DNA of 12,029 nt, taken from the NCBI GenBank assembly GCA_015501595.1, contig JADNRX010001256.1:1-12029 (forward strand), written 5' to 3'. The notes beneath the pieces are model-generated. The model searched no databases and was not told the origin of the DNA. It worked only from the letters and a program-made list of their open reading frames with translations. Numbering within the stretch: position 1 is the stretch's first letter; every line of letters starts with the position of its first letter. Positions 8,746 to 12,029 of this stretch are shown here, one piece after another. Position numbers and translations under genes: made by a program. Source of the DNA: Hymenopellis radicata (lineage: Eukaryota; Basidiomycota; Agaricomycetes; Agaricales; Physalacriaceae).

Positions 8746-9514
8746 ATGTCTAGCAATCCCAACGAAGATACCATACTTGGTGAACTCCTCAAAAAAATTA
8801 AAGTTAGTAGCTTCATCACTCTCTACGACTGCGACTGAGTTTGCATTCCTCATTTTTTGCAGACGAATACCACTATCACCCCAAAAATTCTCTCAACCCT
8901 CGTCGAAACCCTCAAAACCGTCGATTGCGCCCGAATAGAAGCTAATAGGGCTCGTGATGATGCAGAGACCCACCTCCTCAACGCTGCGGCTGATGTCCAA
9001 AAGGTTGTCAACACCGTCCAGGCGGTCGTTGGCGATCCAGCGACCGAGATTCTCAAGGATCTGCTCACCTTGATGGAGATCTCGAGCAAGAAAGGACAGG
9101 AGGACAGGGTGCTGAGGGAGGCCAGCAGGGCGAAGGCTAACGTCGAGTGAGTAACTCTTTTTAAAGTGTATATGTCCTGCTTACTGTTAATTGTAGACGA
9201 TGCCTAAAACTATATAATCAGGGCGTCGACGATGATGCTGTCCTCAAGTCGATACGAGGACAATTCATTCCATGTCAAGTGACTGCCATGCACGTCCAGC
9301 GTCCTGAGAAACTGACTGGTGAGTGAATATTTCAGACTAATCCATACATTGGCAAGACTGAATCTTTTATCCAGAAGCTCAGCTCAAAATCGTTGCTGGT
9401 CAAATGGGTTTGGATTTGGATGAGCCATCGGATTTCGAGGAAAAACGTCTTCAGCTTCTGAGTGCCATTGGCAAAACGAGTCGTGAAGTAGAGAAAATTC
9501 CCGTGTTCGACTAG
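8746..9514 (+). CDS. Unrecognised 200-residue helical protein
   Basis: The exons are 8746-8802, 8863-9146, 9197-9318 and 9375-9514. The introns are 60, 50 and 56 bp, with donors GTTAGT, GTGAGT and GTGAGT and acceptors CAG, TAG and CAG. The 603 nt reading frame is open from ATG to TAG, which supports a real, intact gene. I do not recognise the family. Residues 25-125 are rich in Ala, Leu, Lys, Glu and Arg with no Pro except one near 78, so long amphipathic helices or a coiled coil are likely (for example ARIEANRARDDAETHLL). There is no signal peptide or membrane segment, so it is probably cytosolic or nuclear. The last part, residues 155-200, is acidic then basic and ends KIPVFD. The start is the first ATG after the TATA box and C/T-rich leader. 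It points away from the DUF6534 gene and tail-to-tail with the broken minus-strand loci downstream. Confidence 0.82.
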
Positions 9515-9680
9515 GACGTGTTGTTGAGTTGAGGGAAAGGAAATCAGGGGCGAACAATCTGTACAATTATTTTTCTTTCTTCTTGGGGTCTGAAAATGCA
9601 AAGGATGATCATTCAACCATAGCAGGAGTTACTCGATTTTAGAGGTCTGCACCACTGTATGATAGTGTGAGAGTGGTAGG

Positions 9681-9710
9681 GGATGGCGCCGGGTGGAGCC
9701 TGCGCCATCC
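9681..9710. repeat. 9 bp inverted repeat overlapping a 13 bp direct repeat
   Basis: GGATGGCGC at 9681-9689 pairs with GCGCCATCC at 9702-9710 around a 12 nt loop. CCGGGTGGAGCCT occurs at 9689-9701 and again at 9709-9721, a 20 bp period. The element lies in the tail of the broken minus-strand frame and would strongly fold as RNA. Confidence 0.75.
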
Positions 9711-9824
9711 GGGTGGAGCCTTGGTTGGGTGAGAAGCGGCAACGCGACGGACGAATGTTGTCGATCCTCGTATATGGCGACTGAAATCGCGTAGGTCGAA
9801 GAACTGTGTGTGATCTCGACGGCC

Positions 9825-9840
9825 TTGAACTCTTGAACTC
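9825..9840. repeat. 8 bp tandem duplication
   Basis: TTGAACTC occurs twice in a row (9825-9832 and 9833-9840); the base before (9824) extends the match by one. The length is not a multiple of three, and the minus-strand reading frame that looks coding on each side shifts exactly here. Confidence 0.85.
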
Positions 9841-10311
9841 GAGCGTGTACTCTCCGAAAGAACGTGCAGCACCGTCGATGACAACGGACGACGCAAAGAC
9901 GTACACCTGGTTGGGACGAGGGATCAGGAGACGGCACATAGGGTTGTCGATATGCACCGAGGCGGTGCCTGCACGATGGTGGGAGACATGACGAGCGCTC
10001 GCTCGCAACCGCTCTATTGAGGTCTTAGTCTATTCAAAAGAGGACAATACTCAAAACACTCACCATTTGTCAACAGGGTACTCACTCAAGCGACCCTATA
10101 CTTTGTATGGTACTCCCATGTGATGTAGACCTTCGAGCCATCGTATAATGACGGCCAGTGCGTGTCGTTTCCCCAGTGTGCCACCGCTCATTCTCACCCA
10201 GCAAATCCTCTTTCCTACACGTCGTCCCCAAAAGTTTTGATATTCGGTCTTCACAAGACGAGAGCAAATCAACAATATCTGGTCGCCCATCACCGACGCC
10301 GCCTTCTCTGC

Positions 10312-10610
10312 AACCTCCCAAAAGTCGTTCAAAGTGGGAACATCATAGCGCGCGGTGTGTATGACTTCGTTGAGCAGTGTATACAGTGACGACCGCCCGC
10401 TGAGCTTGAGAGAAACATAAACGTGTGAGGCCCATTGTCCGGCAACATGCGGTGCGCTGCGAACGCGGCCTTGGCTCAGTGCTGGGTCATCGATAGGCGC
10501 GGGGACGATGAGGGAGAAGAGAGGGTAGGCAGTTTTCTGTTGAATCTTTTAGTCAATGAAGAATGGATGGAACGCGACTATTCCACCAGGGACGCGCCTC
10601 GTTTTGACAT
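10312..10610 (-). pseudogene. Truncated USB1/Mpn1-like U6 snRNA phosphodiesterase
   Basis: USB1 trims the 3' end of U6 snRNA in the nucleus and belongs to the 2H phosphodiesterases, which need two H-x-S/T motifs. From an ATG at 10610 the frame reads MSKRGASLVE, then an in-frame TAG (10580-10578), then continues as KRFNRKLPTLSS, typical of the start of this family. At a CCC run (10514-10512) it shifts frame and reads LIVPAPIDDP, GRVRSAPHV, GQWASHVYVSLKL and NEVIHTARYDVPTLNDFWEV. Recognisable sequence ends near 10312. Neither H-x-S/T motif appears in any frame downstream, so more than half of the usual length of about 270-300 residues is missing. A stop codon, a frame shift and loss of the active site together mark a pseudogene. 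An intact copy is expected elsewhere, since U6 processing is a core function. Confidence 0.65.
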
Positions 10611-12029
10611 GATGATGATGGCAGGAAGAAAGGTGCGTTGGGACACCGGCCCGGTACCTGTGGAGTGGTCCACATCTTTCAATGCGCAGACCGGTACTTA
10701 CTGTCCTTCAACGACGGTGGCTCTGGGGCGACAGAATGCTAGACTTGCGGACGTTGAAACGATGAAACTATGCTACATAGTAGTAAAGTAGAATTGATGC
10801 CGTGTAATGCTTTCAAGCTGGAATTAACGCATCCCATATTTCTTAAAAAGGAAAGTATAGTTGCCGTATGTGGTATGTAACCACAGCCGCGTTCAACCTA
10901 TGAGTCTACGTTGCCTTGACGTTGCCTCTAGCCGCCGTCGCCCTTCAGCCTTCAAAGTCGTTAAGCAACTTTGCACAACTCTCCTGTTCTCTTTGTGTTC
11001 TCTTCCCCAGGTCGACCATATTGCTTACAAGCCCACAGTTTTTGACTTGCGATTCCCGGGAATTCTGCTGCGAAGGATAGACAGGTATGGATACCATGGT
11101 GCGTCTTCCTTTCTTTTCGTATAGGTGGCTGTGAGCTGATAGCTGGCGTAGGATACGGATATCCATGGCCTTGAACAGATTCGCGTGCATGAGCTCGAGT
11201 GTCGGCCTTGAATTTGGGCCATCTTGAACACGCGTAGCAACGTTCAGCCTACATCCTCCACCGCTCTCCCGCGAATGAACCTTCTCACCCTTCATTCTTT
11301 TCACTCATCGACCTGCCAAAGCAAGAATCAGTAAGGAACCGAGTTTACCTTCCAAGGCCATTTCTAAACACGCACGAGCAGATCTGGCTAACACATCGTG
11401 TCCAGCTCATTCGTATGCCTCATCGTCTATCACCAGGGAACGCGACTCGTCCAAGTTCACCTTCCGGTGCTTCTTTCGTCGATATCTATCACCGTCAGAT
11501 GTTCTTTTATGGCCTTTGCGCTTACAGTTGCGGTAGATGGCCATGAAGACGACTAGCGCTTGACTAGCGCCAACGGTCAGGCGCTCATGCAGACAGCCGG
11601 CAGACGTTCGAATTCTATGCCTGCTAAGACCCTCTCTGTCTCCATTGTTGAACTGAATTTGGTTGTAGTCGGCCATGTGCAAACTTGTCTCTGGATGGCG
11701 ACGAAGGAATGTTGGAAATGGTATTGGACTACGCACTTTGAAGGTGTGTGTCCTGTCCTACAATTTTAACATGCTTGCTTACTATTTCAGTTTTCTTATA
11801 GTTCAACGTCATTTCGTCGGAGCGTGCTCGATTGACAACTTGAGCCAGATATCCATCACAGCGGCAATACCAAGATGAACTCTGTCACTTGCCCAGGCGC
11901 ACTCGGACTAGGGCGCTAATTCGAGGTGGATCTGACGCGGCGTGCTGAAGAGGTGTTGAGTTGTGCGTCAACTCTCCAGTCATCAACTCACGCACTCATC
12001 ACGTCCTCCTTGCAGCTTCAACCCCTCTG
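10611..12029. other. Region without a confident gene
   Basis: Two weak coding candidates exist. On the plus strand, an ATG at 10900 could be joined across a 50 bp pyrimidine-rich intron (donor GTTAAG at about 10960, CCCAG acceptor at about 11011) to a stretch reading VDHIAYKPTVFDLRFPG. On the minus strand, 11676-11407 is an 89-codon ATG frame described separately. A pair of GACTAGCGC copies sits at 11551-11559 and 11562-11570. The last 80 bp are C/T-rich and could lead into a gene beyond the window edge. Nothing else is recognised. Confidence 0.4.
11407..11676 (-). CDS. Possible small basic protein, unrecognised
   Basis: An ATG at 11676 opens an 89-codon frame without introns that ends at TGA 11407-11409. 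The start reads MADYNQIQFNNGD. The second half is very basic, with KRKGHKR and RYRRKKHRK resembling nuclear localisation signals, and ends in an acidic tail, VIDDEAYE. It could be the last exon of a longer minus-strand gene, since the frame stays open upstream to about 11736. A 9 bp direct repeat (GACTAGCGC twice) lies within it. I recognise no family, and a chance frame of this length is possible. Confidence 0.25.
   Translation of the reverse strand: MADYNQIQFNNGDREGLSRHRIRTSAGCLHERLTVGASQALVVFMAIYRNCKRKGHKRTSDGDRYRRKKHRKVNLDESRSLVIDDEAYE

Larger units (their letters stand above)
9624..10180 (-). pseudogene. Broken gene for an unrecognised protein
   Basis: Several minus-strand stretches look like real protein but lie in different frames. 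About 10170-10095 reads THWPSLYDGSKVYITWEY and onward. A possible 55 bp intron follows (GTGAGT donor at about 10086, TAG acceptor at about 10032). About 10031-9841 reads TKTSIERL, then NQVYVFASSVVIDGAARSFG. After an 8 bp tandem duplication at 9825-9840 the sense continues one frame over as AVEITHSSSTYAISVAIYED and stops at 9629. Removing one repeat copy on paper makes the two parts one frame, which argues for a once-working gene. I cannot name the family. It might instead be two chance frames; I consider that less likely because the join falls exactly at the duplication. Confidence 0.4.

Noticed and set aside
8374..8838. A 154-codon plus-strand open frame
   Set aside because: Its end overlaps the start of the helical-protein gene in the same frame, but the upstream part includes the TATA box and C/T-rich leader, so it is promoter sequence translated by chance.
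10435..10791. A 118-codon plus-strand open frame
   Set aside because: It lies opposite the start of the USB1-like remnant, has repetitive Met and Arg runs, and shows no intron or family signal.
1..12029. Bacterial-type features (operons, CRISPR, tRNA, rRNA, insertion sequences)
   Set aside because: The intron-dense gene structure is eukaryotic. No regular spaced repeats, cloverleaf-like sequences or transposase genes with terminal repeats were seen.

Overview
The window looks like nuclear DNA of a filamentous basidiomycete, most likely an Agaricomycete. Coding signal is cut into short exons by many 40-65 bp GT-AG introns with CTNA-type branch sites. The best-preserved gene belongs to a seven-helix family (DUF6534) that I know from mushrooms and bracket fungi. 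There are no bacterial features: no operons, ribosome binding sites, CRISPR arrays or insertion sequences. I saw no tRNA or rRNA. All family names come from memory of the families, not from a search.

Layout. 1-1784: no confident gene; a 12 bp inverted repeat, a weak F-box-like patch (about 560-770) and a weak copia-type reverse-transcriptase-like patch (about 1500-1620). 1785-3472 (+): a TEA/ATTS-domain transcription factor gene with five exons and three places where the reading frame slips. 3473-5469: about 2 kb without a recognisable gene, holding a GC-rich hairpin, a 30 bp alternating purine-pyrimidine tract and small repeats. 5470-7465 (-): an intact DUF6534 seven-helix membrane protein gene; I resolved 18 exons, including exons of 10, 11 and 12 nt. 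7466-8745: a 1.28 kb divergent intergenic region. 8746-9514 (+): an intact four-exon gene for an unrecognised 200-residue, mostly helical protein. 9624-10180 (-): pieces of an unrecognised protein whose frame is broken by an 8 bp tandem duplication. 10312-10610 (-): the N-terminal part of a USB1/Mpn1 U6 snRNA phosphodiesterase gene, with an in-frame stop, a frame shift and loss of the catalytic part. 10611-12029: no confident gene; two weak short coding candidates.

The genes do not form an obvious pathway. The clearest theme is contrast. Two neighbouring genes are perfectly open through 20 introns between them, while the flanking TEA, USB1-like and unrecognised loci all carry frame breaks. 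That points to gene decay at the flanks or to local sequence error there. The most unusual real structure is the microexon-rich DUF6534 gene, which continuous-ORF or simple gene prediction would miss.
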